From positions 2,232,001 to 2,296,000 of the forward strand of contig NZ_CP011454.1 in assembly GCF_000695095.2 (NCBI RefSeq): 64,000 nucleotides of DNA. Direction: 5' to 3'. Shown here in pieces: positions 1 to 7,951 of this stretch (position 1 is the first letter of the stretch; each line of letters opens with the position of its first letter). Both the position numbers and the translations under genes were made by a program. This stretch comes from Gemmatimonas phototrophica. Its GTDB lineage: Bacteria; Gemmatimonadota; Gemmatimonadetes; Gemmatimonadales; Gemmatimonadaceae. A model generated the notes under the pieces. The model saw only the letters and a list, made by a program, of their open reading frames with translations. It ran no database searches and was not told the DNA's origin.

Positions 1-1150
1 CCTGCGAGTGCTCCAGCAGCTTGGCCAGTTCGGCCGTGTTGGCCCCCGCCAGACGCAGGGAGGCACGTTCAATGGACGCGCGCGCCGGTGACGACGGCGC
101 GGCGCCGAGCCAGGCCACCAGTGGCTCAAGGGCCGTGGGGCGCAACTCGGCAAACAGGCCCTCAAGCAACGACGCCACCGGGGTGCGGGCGCTTTCGTCG
201 AGCGCATGCAGCAATTGCGCAATGACGTGCGGTTCGCTCAGGCGCGCGGGCAGTTCCCGCAGCCCGTCGGCGACTTTCACATTCACGGACTCCTGACGGG
301 CGGTGGCCGCGGCTTCGCGCAGAGTATAGGCCACCAACTCGTACTCCCCCAACGTCAGACACTCAAGGACCAGCTGGTCGAGGATGGCCAGCGCTTCCAG
401 TTGCGCTTCGGCCTTCGGCTGCAATTCGACGATGTCGAACAGGCTCGCCAGCACCAGCTTTCGCTGATCCTCCGTATACTCACGTTTCAACTCATCCTGC
501 AGATACGCCGCCTCACGCGGCTCCAGAAAGTACAGAGTGGAGTCGAAGTCATCCACGCGCACCAGCCCCGGAGGGCCGTCGCCAGGCGCCTGGGTTTCCG
601 CCGGCGGAACGGCGAGGGGCAGTTCACCAGGCAGCTGACTCGCAACGCCCGGTCGATCCCCTGAGGCCATGACCAAGTCGGTGGCCCCATTGCTCTCGAT
701 GTAGCGATAGGTCACGCAGGCCAGGTCAGCCACCCAGAGCATCGTGACGAGATCGTCATCGTCGGTGGATGCGGTGCGTGCCTTGTGGAGGAGCCCCAGT
801 ACCGTCTCGATGTCCTCACCCTCAAACCCGGGGAGAAACGACATCGTGCGAATTCCGTCGCGATAGAGGAACCACGGAAGGGATTCGGTGCCCCGCTCGA
901 CATCCTGATACACCACCCGCTCCTCGAACATGAACGAGGCTTCGCGCACCTGAATGTCGAGAGGCGATGCATACGGCCAGACTCGCATGAACGCCTGCCT
1001 CGCCTGCTCAAGACTCTGGGCGCGGGTCGGGTTGTTCGGCAGATACAACTGAACGGCACGAAGCGCCTTCGCGAATGCGCGCAGCGCATCCTCGACGGCC
1101 GAAATCGCCTGCGGCGATATCACTTCTGCTTCATGTGCCGAAACGGTCAT
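1..1150 (-). CDS. HEAT-repeat-like conserved protein, 3' end outside window
   Basis: An open frame runs without a stop from the ATG at 1150 to the left edge (383 codons visible, no end seen). The ATG overlaps the trpB stop as ATGA, so it is probably translationally coupled to trpB. The product is soluble, acidic and helical. The first 200 residues contain no recognised motif. From about residue 215 the chain is a run of Leu/Ala-rich amphipathic helices with acidic turns, resembling HEAT or armadillo-type repeats (for example [20 protein letters not shown]). There is no signal peptide and no membrane segment. No enzyme motif is visible and I do not recognise a named family. A scaffold or regulatory role is a guess from the helical-repeat look alone. 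Its place at the end of the trp run does not imply a role in tryptophan synthesis. Confidence 0.75.
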   Translation of the reverse strand, partial: MTVSAHEAEVISPQAISAVEDALRAFAKALRAVQLYLPNNPTRAQSLEQARQAFMRVWPYASPLDIQVREASFMFEERVVYQDVERGTESLPWFLYRDGIRTMSFLPGFEGEDIETVLGLLHKARTASTDDDDLVTMLWVADLACVTYRYIESNGATDLVMASGDRPGVASQLPGELPLAVPPAETQAPGDGPPGLVRVDDFDSTLYFLEPREAAYLQDELKREYTEDQRKLVLASLFDIVELQPKAEAQLEALAILDQLVLECLTLGEYELVAYTLREAAATARQESVNVKVADGLRELPARLSEPHVIAQLLHALDESARTPVASLLEGLFAELRPTALEPLVAWLGAAPSSPARASIERASLRLAGANTAELAKLLEHSQ

Positions 1151-2349
1151 ACCTCTGGGAGCGTGTATTGGCTGATGGTACCGACATCCTTGTCGCCGCG
1201 ACCGCTGACGCAGAGCAGCACGGGTTCCTGTTCGGACCACCGACCGGCTTCCCGTTCGATCCACGCCACGGCGTGCGCCGTCTCGAGCGCCGGAATGATA
1301 CCCTCCAGACGACTGAGCAAGGCCACTCCACGCAACGCATCCGTATCGGTGACCGCGACATACTCGGCCCGACCGCTATCGTGGAGCCAGGCGTGCTCGG
1401 GGCCGACGCCGGGATAGTCGAGTCCCGCCGAGATGGAGTGGGCGGGGTGCACCTGACCGGCGGCGTCCTGAAGCAGATAGGAGAGTGATCCGTGCAGCAC
1501 CCCCGGCGTCCCCTTGGTGATGGAGGCGCTGTGGCGATCGGTATCCAGCCCTTCTCCGGCGGCTTCCACCCCGACCAGTTCCACATCGGGATCCTGCACA
1601 AAGCCAGCAAAGATCCCCATGGCGTTTGAGCCACCGCCCACACAAGCCACCACGGTTTTGGGCAACTGCCCCACCTTGGCCAGCATCTGCGCCCGGGCTT
1701 CATGGCCAATCACCGACTGGAACTCACGTACCATGCGGGGATACGGCGCCGGACCAACCACGGAGCCGATGATGTAGTGGCTGTCGTTGACGTTCGTGAC
1801 CCAGTCACGAATCGCTTCCGTGGTGGCGTCTTTCAGTGTGCGGGTACCAGACGTAACCGGCACCACCGTGGCCCCCATGAGGCGCATACGAAAGACATTG
1901 AGCGCCTGGCGCTGCATATCTTCCTCGCCCATGTACACCACGCAGGTCAGGCCAAATCGTGCGCAGATGGTCGCCGTGGCCACGCCATGCTGACCGGCAC
2001 CGGTCTCGGCGATGATGCGCGTCTTCCCCATGCGGCGCGCCAGCATCGCCTGCCCTACCGTATTGTTGATTTTGTGGGCGCCGGTATGATTGAGATCTTC
2101 GCGCTTCATCCACACCGGAGCGCCAATGCGCGCGCTGAGACGCGGTGCGAAGGTCAGTGCGGTGGGCCGTCCCACGTACTCCCGCAGCAAACCATCGAGT
2201 TCCGCCTGAAACGCGGCATCGTGACGGATCGCCTCGAATGAGGCCTCCAGGTGATCCAGTGCCGGTATGAGGGTTTCCGGCACATATCGACCACCGAAGG
2301 GACCGAAACGATCAGTTGTCGCCGTCCCCGCGCTCTCGACCATCGTCAT
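1147..2349 (-). CDS. trpB: tryptophan synthase beta chain
   Basis: PLP enzyme that condenses indole with L-serine, the last step of tryptophan synthesis, working with a TrpA subunit. 400 residues, a normal family length. Visible: the N-terminal [13 protein letters not shown] signature, the PLP lysine in HTGAHKINN (Lys93), the GAGQHG loop and the Gly-rich phosphate-binding CVGGGSNA. The frame is open further upstream, but that extension is antisense-like Gly/Arg-rich sequence lying inside trpF. The start at 2349 is chosen because it overlaps the trpF stop as ATGA. It forms a run with trpC and trpF. trpA, its usual partner, is not in the window; the gene that follows trpB is a helical-repeat protein instead. 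Confidence 0.97.
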   Translation of the reverse strand: MTMVESAGTATTDRFGPFGGRYVPETLIPALDHLEASFEAIRHDAAFQAELDGLLREYVGRPTALTFAPRLSARIGAPVWMKREDLNHTGAHKINNTVGQAMLARRMGKTRIIAETGAGQHGVATATICARFGLTCVVYMGEEDMQRQALNVFRMRLMGATVVPVTSGTRTLKDATTEAIRDWVTNVNDSHYIIGSVVGPAPYPRMVREFQSVIGHEARAQMLAKVGQLPKTVVACVGGGSNAMGIFAGFVQDPDVELVGVEAAGEGLDTDRHSASITKGTPGVLHGSLSYLLQDAAGQVHPAHSISAGLDYPGVGPEHAWLHDSGRAEYVAVTDTDALRGVALLSRLEGIIPALETAHAVAWIEREAGRWSEQEPVLLCVSGRGDKDVGTISQYTLPEV

Positions 2350-3032
2350 TGCTGCGTCTCCGCGGCGCCACGCACCGCTGTCACGAACTGTTGTACCAGC
2401 GCCGGATCCTTCACACCGGGCGCCGCTTCCACACCGGAAGATACGTCGACGACCTGCGGCGAAAGCAACTGGATGGCCTGCGCCACATTTGCGGGCCGCA
2501 GCCCTCCGGCCAGAATCAGCTGGACCAACGGAACCTGCTGCCGAAGGGCCTCCACCGCAGCGCGCAGTCCGGACCAATCCAATGCGACTCCGGTCCCTCC
2601 CAACTGTCCCACCACATGCGCATCGAGCACGAGATAGCCCGTCGCTCGTGCCAATGCCACCGCATGGCCGGGCAACGTGCTGCCCGCCACCCGGAGCACC
2701 GGCCACACCGTCCGCGCCGTTATCTGCGCGAGGTGCGCTACCTCGTCCACTGTTTGGGTCCCGTGCAACTGTATCACATCGAGATCGAGCTCTTGAGCGA
2801 TGACGCGTATCTCCTCCACCTTCTGCTCGCCAAAGACGGCGACGCGTCGCACGGTGTGACGACGCGGGCCAAGGACGACACGCGCCGCGTCGAGCGAGAG
2901 CAATCGCGGGCCGCCGGCGAGAATGCCCCCGAGGAAGGAGGCACCCAGACGCTCGGCATCAGCGGCGTCCGCGGGCCGGGTCAGCCCACAGATTTTGATG
3001 GCGGGCGATGACGGGAACGCACCGGAAACCAT
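2346..3032 (-). CDS. trpF: phosphoribosylanthranilate isomerase
   Basis: Amadori isomerisation of phosphoribosylanthranilate to CdRP, the third step of the tryptophan branch. 228 residues, a TIM barrel. Visible: IKICGLTR near the N-terminus (catalytic Cys of the KICG motif), LDVIQLHG in mid-barrel (QLHG motif), LILAGGL and the C-terminal VDVSSGVE phosphate-binding motif. It lies six bases after trpC and overlaps trpB by four bases, so trpC-trpF-trpB is one transcription unit. Confidence 0.97.
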   Translation of the reverse strand: MVSGAFPSSPAIKICGLTRPADAADAERLGASFLGGILAGGPRLLSLDAARVVLGPRRHTVRRVAVFGEQKVEEIRVIAQELDLDVIQLHGTQTVDEVAHLAQITARTVWPVLRVAGSTLPGHAVALARATGYLVLDAHVVGQLGGTGVALDWSGLRAAVEALRQQVPLVQLILAGGLRPANVAQAIQLLSPQVVDVSSGVEAAPGVKDPALVQQFVTAVRGAAETQQ

Positions 3033-3038
3033 GTCCGG

Positions 3039-3896
3039 TCAGCCCGCAATTCGGTCGCGGGCGTCTGCGGCCTGCCGTGGACTGAGGCGCCGGGACACGC
3101 CAGCCAATGCCCGGACCTGATCGGCCGGATCGGCGGCGGCGGAGATGGCGCTTCCCACCAGAATGGCATCCGCGCCGGCCTCTGCCGCTGGACCGACATC
3201 GGCCACCGTTCGCATTCCGCTTTCGGCGACCGCGATACAGTGCGCCGGAATGCAGGGGATGAGGCCGGGTGCCGTAGCCGGATCAATGACCAGCGTTTCG
3301 AGGTTGCGATTGTTGACGCCAATGACCGTCGCGTTCACGGCGAGCGCGCGGTCGAGTTCTCCCAGGTCGCGGATTTCCACCAGAGTGGAGAGGCCGGCTT
3401 CGGCGGCGGCGTCGATCATGGTACGCAGTTCCTGCGGAGACAGGGCGCGCACGATGAGCAGGGCGGCAGATGCCCCGGCAGCACGGGCTTCCCAGAGTTG
3501 AACGGGGTGTACCAGAAAGTCTTTGCGAATGGCCGGGACGGCGACCGCCCGGGCGACGGCATCCAGATCGGCGAGCGTCCCACCAAAGCGGCTGGGTTCG
3601 GTGAGCACCGAGATTGCGGCCGCGCCGCCGGCCACATACGCGGCGGCCTGCGCCGCGGCGTCGAGTCCAGGCGCAATGAGCCCCTTGGAGGGCGAGGCGC
3701 GCTTAACCTCCGCGATGACCTGGAGGTGGGGACCACGCAGCGCGCTGGCAAACGGGATGGGCGGCGGCGCATCCAGGGCCCGCGCCCGCAGTTCGCCGAG
3801 ACTGCCCTGAACGGCGGCGGCCCGGGCATGGGCGTCTTGCGTCAAGGCGCCCAGGGTGCCGCCGGGAAAGGACCATGGGGTCGATGAAAAAAACAC
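3039..3896 (-). CDS. trpC: indole-3-glycerol phosphate synthase
   Basis: Cyclises CdRP to indole-3-glycerol phosphate. The barrel carries VIAEVKRASPSKG (catalytic Lys and phosphate site), AISVLTEPSRFGG, RKDFLVHPVQL, GVNNRNLETL and VAESGM, all typical of TrpC. The start is uncertain. The frame stays open to 4049, but that reaches into lexA. The GTG at 3896 gives 285 residues, close to the family's 255-270, and leaves a divergent promoter region free; no clear ribosome site precedes it. Because lexA intervenes on the other strand, trpC cannot be read through from trpD and must have its own promoter between 3897 and 3987, where a repeated operator-like element lies. Confidence 0.93.
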   Translation of the reverse strand: MFFSSTPWSFPGGTLGALTQDAHARAAAVQGSLGELRARALDAPPPIPFASALRGPHLQVIAEVKRASPSKGLIAPGLDAAAQAAAYVAGGAAAISVLTEPSRFGGTLADLDAVARAVAVPAIRKDFLVHPVQLWEARAAGASAALLIVRALSPQELRTMIDAAAEAGLSTLVEIRDLGELDRALAVNATVIGVNNRNLETLVIDPATAPGLIPCIPAHCIAVAESGMRTVADVGPAAEAGADAILVGSAISAAADPADQVRALAGVSRRLSPRQAADARDRIAG

Positions 3897-3955
3897 TTGC
3901 ACTTCGGCCTGTCTTCGGTTAGCGTGGCGGGTGGTTGGATTCGGCCTGTTTTCGG
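3897..3955 (+). promoter_or_regulatory. lexA promoter with two operator-like direct repeats
   Basis: A candidate promoter reads TTGCAC (3897-3902), 17-bp spacer, TAGCGT (3920-3925). The spacer is almost entirely TTCGGCCTGTCTTCGG (3903-3918). A second copy, TTCGGCCTGTTTTCGG (3940-3955), lies 37 bp further on and differs at one base. Each copy is itself a direct repeat, TTCGG-N6-TTCGG, with an 11-bp period. Position and period suggest a LexA operator for self-repression; the second copy would sit just downstream of the transcription start. The same region must hold the divergent trpC promoter. Promoter and operator roles are inferred; the repeats are seen directly. Confidence 0.6.
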
Positions 3956-3987
3956 GCACGACCAGTCCCCCTCTTCGAGGAGCTACC

Positions 3988-4596
3988 ATGCCGCTTACCA
4001 AGCGACAGCGGGAAATTTTGTCGTACCTGTCGGAGTACAACGAAGCCAACGGCTACGCGCCCAGCTTCGAAGAAATCGCCTCGCAGTTCAACTATAACTC
4101 GCTGGCTACGGTCCACGAGCATCTCACCAATCTCGAGCGCAAGGGCTACATCAAGCGCTCGTACAACGAGAGTCGTGCCATCGAGATTCTCCCATCGGAG
4201 ATCTACCAGCGATCGGTAGAGCTTCCGCTGCTTGGTTCGGTGGCGGCCGGTGCGCCGCTGGAAGCGATGCACACGGGCGAAACCATGGCGGTGCCCGATG
4301 GGTTCCTGCGAAAGAGCGGGAGTCATTACGTGTTGCGCGTCAAAGGCGACTCCATGATCGAGGAGCAGATCCGCGACGGCGATTACGTGGTCATCAACGA
4401 CAAACAAGCGGCCGATAACGGGGAAATGGTTATCGCCTTGCTGGACGGGTCGGGGGCGACGGTCAAGCGCTATTATCGGGAGCGGGATGGTCGCATTCGC
4501 CTGCAACCAGCCAACGAGACCATGCAGCCCATGTTCGTCCATGAGGATAGCGTGCGCATTCAGGGAATCGTGGTCGGCGTGCTCCGGCGGTACTGA
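3988..4596 (+). CDS. lexA: LexA SOS repressor / S24 autoprotease
   Basis: Transcriptional repressor that self-cleaves when RecA filaments form, releasing the DNA damage response. 202 residues, normal length. The N-terminal winged helix (1-65) includes APSFEEIASQF and a recognition segment NSLATVHEHL that differs from the E. coli sequence. The cleavage site is Ala87-Gly88 (SVAAGAP); the dyad is Ser122 (GDSMIE) and Lys160 (ATVKRYY). The start at 3988 follows GAGGAG at 3977-3982; a longer open frame begins at 3856 but lacks family similarity. It sits between trpD and trpC on the opposite strand, an unusual place. Upstream direct repeats suggest autoregulation. Confidence 0.96.
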   Translation: MPLTKRQREILSYLSEYNEANGYAPSFEEIASQFNYNSLATVHEHLTNLERKGYIKRSYNESRAIEILPSEIYQRSVELPLLGSVAAGAPLEAMHTGETMAVPDGFLRKSGSHYVLRVKGDSMIEEQIRDGDYVVINDKQAADNGEMVIALLDGSGATVKRYYRERDGRIRLQPANETMQPMFVHEDSVRIQGIVVGVLRRY

Positions 4597-4604
4597 ACCG
4601 ACAA

Positions 4605-4620
4605 CGGGCCAACGCGCCCG
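4605..4620. terminator. small hairpin between convergent lexA and trpD
   Basis: CGGGC (4605-4609) can pair with GCCCG (4616-4620) across a six-base loop, in the 27-bp gap where lexA (plus) and trpD (minus) converge. There is no T-run on either side, so it is at best a weak or factor-dependent bidirectional terminator. Confidence 0.3.
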
Positions 4621-4623
4621 CTG

Positions 4624-5679
4624 TCAGCGTGCGCGCGGCCAGCGGGTGGCCGCCGTGCGCGACGCGGCGCGTAACCGTCCGAGCGCGGCAAACCCTGCCC
4701 CGGCGTCGAGCGCGAGGCGTGTGTCGGCAACGGCGTCGGCGAAGCTCATGTCATCCCGGCTCACGTAGCGTGCCGCCGCCGCGTTCAACAGCACGGCGGC
4801 ACGCGCGCCGGCCGGGCCGTTCCCCTGCAGTACCGCCTCAATGACCTCGGCGTTCTGGGTTGGGTCGCCACCCGCCAAATCTTCCAGATTGACGGCGGGA
4901 ATGCCGTAGTCCGCCGGGTCAATCATCCAATCGCGCGCCGACCCGTTGGCGATTTCCCGAACATAGGTGGGGCCGAGAGGCGAAATCTCATCGAGCCCGG
5001 GCTCACCGTGCACGACCATCGCCCGAACACTCCCCAAGGCGTTGAGCGTATCTGCCAGTAATGCCAGTCGCCCACGTTCGGCAACACCCACCACCTGCCG
5101 TCCGGCGCGGGCGGGATTCGCCAACGGGCCCACGATGTTCATCACGGTGGGCACCGCAAGCTCTCGGCGAATGGGCCCCACATGCCGCAGTGCCGGATGC
5201 ATGAGGGGGGCGAACATGAAAACGATCCCCGCCTCCTCGAGGGTGCTGGCCATGGCTTCGGGGGTCATGTCAACAATCACGCCCAACGCTTCCAGAACAT
5301 CAGCACTGCCCGACCGCGATGTAAAGGAGCGATTGCCATGCTTGGCCACACGGACGCCCATCCCGGCGGCAAGCAGGGCGGCGGCCGTGGAAATATTAAA
5401 TGTGGTCAGAGAACCGCCGCCGGTCCCACAGGTATCCACCAGGGACTCCGGCGCCTCGGCAGGCAACACGATCATGGCATCGCGAAGGGCTTGGACCACG
5501 CCGGCCACCTCGTCGGCCGTTTCTCCCTTCACGCGCAATCCCATCAGCAATCCCGCAACCTGCACGGGGGAGCCCTCACCGCGCATGATCGCGCCGAATG
5601 CTGAACGCAGCGCCTGGGCATCGAGTTGGTCGTGCTGCGCAAGCCGTTTGACAGCGTGCGCCAGTGCTTCACCGGACAT
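4624..5679 (-). CDS. trpD: anthranilate phosphoribosyltransferase
   Basis: Transfers phosphoribose from PRPP to anthranilate, the second step of tryptophan synthesis. 351 residues. Visible: the PRPP-binding DTCGTGGG, the loop KHGNRSFTSRSGSADVLEALG-type motif (short form HGNRS...SADVLEALG), MNIVGPLANPA and GLDEISPLG, as in the TrpD/GTase family fold. Its 5' end overlaps the 3' end of the GAF-domain gene by 11 bp, so those two are co-transcribed. It is cut off from trpCFB by lexA on the other strand. The C-terminal tail is Arg/Ala-rich. No trpE or trpG is visible in the window. Confidence 0.97.
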   Translation of the reverse strand: MSGEALAHAVKRLAQHDQLDAQALRSAFGAIMRGEGSPVQVAGLLMGLRVKGETADEVAGVVQALRDAMIVLPAEAPESLVDTCGTGGGSLTTFNISTAAALLAAGMGVRVAKHGNRSFTSRSGSADVLEALGVIVDMTPEAMASTLEEAGIVFMFAPLMHPALRHVGPIRRELAVPTVMNIVGPLANPARAGRQVVGVAERGRLALLADTLNALGSVRAMVVHGEPGLDEISPLGPTYVREIANGSARDWMIDPADYGIPAVNLEDLAGGDPTQNAEVIEAVLQGNGPAGARAAVLLNAAAARYVSRDDMSFADAVADTRLALDAGAGFAALGRLRAASRTAATRWPRAR

Positions 5680-6979
5680 CCAGCGTCTCCAGCAGTCGAT
5701 CAGGAAGCCCGTTGCGTGAGGCGATCAGCGAAATAACGAGCCCCAGCAGGCGCACGCGCTCCACGTCTTCGTCCGTATAAACCCCACGTTGCGCGCGATT
5801 GGTGAGGTTGAGCACCCCTACCAATTCCCCGTGATAGACCAGCGGAAAGCTGATAAAGCTCCCGGTGGTAAAGTACTGATCACGGAGCAACGGATGTTGC
5901 GCTGCTTCCCGAACGTCTTGCACAAGCAACGGTTCCCGCGCGGCGGCGACGCGCCCGGCGACCCCTTCACCAATGCGAATGCGCATGCCTTCCACGACAT
6001 TGGGCGCAATCCCGCGGGCCGCGGCCAGGTAGAGATAGTCCGGCTCCGGCGAGCGCAACATCAGCGAACAGCGCTGTGCCTGCATATCGTCACCCACCAG
6101 CGCCAGCAGCGCGTCAACCAAACGACGGGCGTCGGTAGTTTCGGCGTCCAGCGTCAGGGCGCGATCCACCAGGTACAATGTGCGCGTCCGCTGCCGAAGC
6201 GCCTCGCTCCGCCGATGTAACTCGATATGCGCCTGCTCCAATTGCGACACGGCCGACGTGAGCTGCTGGTCAGCAAGTTCGGCTTTGCGGGCTGCTCGCC
6301 GTGCTTCTTCCACAGCGCGCGCGGCTTCCGCCTGAACAGCGATCATTTCGGCCGGATTGATCGCGGGAACCTCTCGCGGCGTATTGCGGACCTCGCGCAG
6401 CTCCGCTTCCAAGACACTCAACTTGCGCACGTATTCGCCGTGCACCCGCTGGGTCACGTCTTCGAGTGTGCGTACGGCCTCTTCACGGGCATCCCGTTCA
6501 GCCAGCCGCACATAGGCGAGGTCGAACAAGGCAATGGCCGGGGCAAGCCGCTCGGTGGTGCGGGTACCGAAGATCTTCCGAGGCTCATACAGCGCCAGCA
6601 CGGCGCCCAGCAGTCCCTCCACCTTCACGCCGCGTACGGACAGCACTCCACCCTCCAGCATCGTGGAAAAACCACAGAGCCGGGCATAGTCCGCGGAGCG
6701 GTCAGTCACGTCGATAAAGGGACCACCCGCGAGAATTCGCGTGCGCACCGGTTCCGGCAGGTGGTCAAACGTCGTCTCCATGCTACTGCGGACGACTTGC
6801 GCCCCCACCGGGGTCAAGCGGTCCCGGAGCATCTCCCGTCGGGCGTCAAACTGGATAAGCGCGAGCGACGCCCCCCGATCCAACTCCGCCAGGCACTCGC
6901 CAAGGGCGATGAGGGCGTTGTCGAGGTCGGGGGCCGCCGCAAGGGCATGGGCCAGCGAAGCGAGTGAGCGTGGAGGCAT
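5669..6979 (-). CDS. GAF-domain protein with central coiled coil
   Basis: 436 residues, soluble. Residues about 1-160 form an alpha/beta region that looks like a degenerate GAF or regulatory domain. Residues about 160-270 are a long charged helix (many Glu, Arg, Ala; a coiled coil). Residues about 280-430 are a typical GAF domain (sorting of small ligands or redox signals), recognised by the GIAPNVVEGMRIRIGEGVAGRVA and FPLVYHGELVGVLNLTNR type motifs. There is no kinase, GGDEF or output domain, so it probably acts through partners. It is the first gene of a pair with trpD (11-bp overlap) and is divergent from truA. Whether its ligand bears on tryptophan supply is unknown. Confidence 0.85.
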   Translation of the reverse strand: MPPRSLASLAHALAAAPDLDNALIALGECLAELDRGASLALIQFDARREMLRDRLTPVGAQVVRSSMETTFDHLPEPVRTRILAGGPFIDVTDRSADYARLCGFSTMLEGGVLSVRGVKVEGLLGAVLALYEPRKIFGTRTTERLAPAIALFDLAYVRLAERDAREEAVRTLEDVTQRVHGEYVRKLSVLEAELREVRNTPREVPAINPAEMIAVQAEAARAVEEARRAARKAELADQQLTSAVSQLEQAHIELHRRSEALRQRTRTLYLVDRALTLDAETTDARRLVDALLALVGDDMQAQRCSLMLRSPEPDYLYLAAARGIAPNVVEGMRIRIGEGVAGRVAAAREPLLVQDVREAAQHPLLRDQYFTTGSFISFPLVYHGELVGVLNLTNRAQRGVYTDEDVERVRLLGLVISLIASRNGLPDRLLETLDVR

Positions 6980-7099
6980 GGTTTGGATGGAGACGTGGAG
7001 AAAACGTCATTCGGCGTCTCGGCGCAATGGTTGGGCACCGTGCCCTGGGGTTCAGAGAGCAATTTGGGGGGCGGATCCGGATTTTGTGTGCCGAATGAG

Positions 7100-7128
7100 T
7101 TGAAGCCGACCAGCGAGGTGCCTAGCTT
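7100..7128 (+). promoter_or_regulatory. truA promoter, leaderless type
   Basis: TTGAAG (7100-7105), 17-bp spacer, TAGCTT (7123-7128). The truA ATG begins only nine bases after the -10 element, so transcription would start at or within a few bases of the start codon. No Shine-Dalgarno sequence precedes the ATG. Confidence 0.55.
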
Positions 7129-7137
7129 CCTCGCGGC

Positions 7138-7914
7138 ATGGACCCGCGACCGATCCTCCTGGTAACCCAGTACGACGGAGGGCGCTTCGCCGGCTGGCAG
7201 CGCCAACCCGTTGCCCGCACCGTTCAGGGCGAAATGGAAGCAGTACTGGGCCGGCTCTGTACGGTACACATTCCGGCCGTCGGGGCGGGACGCACCGACG
7301 CCGGCGTTCACGCCCATGGCCAGGGGGTTGGTGTACGGGTCCCGGCCCATTGGACCCCCGAGCGGCTGCGCCGCGCCATGAACTCGCTCCTGCCCGATGA
7401 TATCTGGGTGGCCGAAGCGACCCGGATGACCCCGGATTTTCATCCCCGGCGGAGCGCAATCGAGCGCCGATATGGTTATCTTGTGGGGACAGACGAATCG
7501 GCACGATCGCCCTTCCGTCGGCGTACCGAATGGGCCGTCCCTCGGCCTCTCGATCCGGCGGCGTTACATGCGGAAGCCGCCTGTCTGTTGGGAGAACACA
7601 CGTTTCGTGCTTTTGCCGTCGCTCACACAGCGCCGGTCGACGATCATCACCGCTGCCTTATTCATCATGCGGCGTGGATACCGCGCGACGGCGGCTGGAC
7701 GTTTGAAATTGCGGCAAACCGATTTCTCCATCACATGGTGCGTTTTCTGGTTGGAACGATGATCGATGTGGCGCAGGGACGCCGTCCGCGCGGTACCATC
7801 GCGCGGTTGCTCGTTGCGTCCACAAACGCCGAGACCGCTCCGCCGGCACCTCCGCACGGTCTCTCGCTCCGTCAGGTCATTTACCCCGCGTCGTGCTACG
7901 CGGCAGACGCGTGA
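7138..7914 (+). CDS. truA: tRNA pseudouridine(38-40) synthase
   Basis: Isomerises uridines 38-40 in the anticodon arm of tRNAs. 258 residues, normal length. The catalytic aspartate is Asp54 in GAGRTDAGVHAHGQ; other family marks are the N-terminal YDGGRFAGWQRQP and the C-terminal FLHHMVRFLVGTMIDVAQGR. The start at 7138 has no ribosome site but lies nine bases after a good -10 hexamer, consistent with a leaderless message. The HtrA-type lipoprotein gene follows after 37 bp. Confidence 0.97.
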   Translation: MDPRPILLVTQYDGGRFAGWQRQPVARTVQGEMEAVLGRLCTVHIPAVGAGRTDAGVHAHGQGVGVRVPAHWTPERLRRAMNSLLPDDIWVAEATRMTPDFHPRRSAIERRYGYLVGTDESARSPFRRRTEWAVPRPLDPAALHAEAACLLGEHTFRAFAVAHTAPVDDHHRCLIHHAAWIPRDGGWTFEIAANRFLHHMVRFLVGTMIDVAQGRRPRGTIARLLVASTNAETAPPAPPHGLSLRQVIYPASCYAADA

Positions 7915-7951
7915 GCTCAGCCCTCGTGTCGCGTCGCGCCCTCAAACGCTG

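Noticed and set aside
2350-2706. Upstream extension of the trpB frame
   Set aside because: Lies in trpF on the same strand, low complexity, no family similarity; ATG 2349 overlaps the trpF stop as expected.
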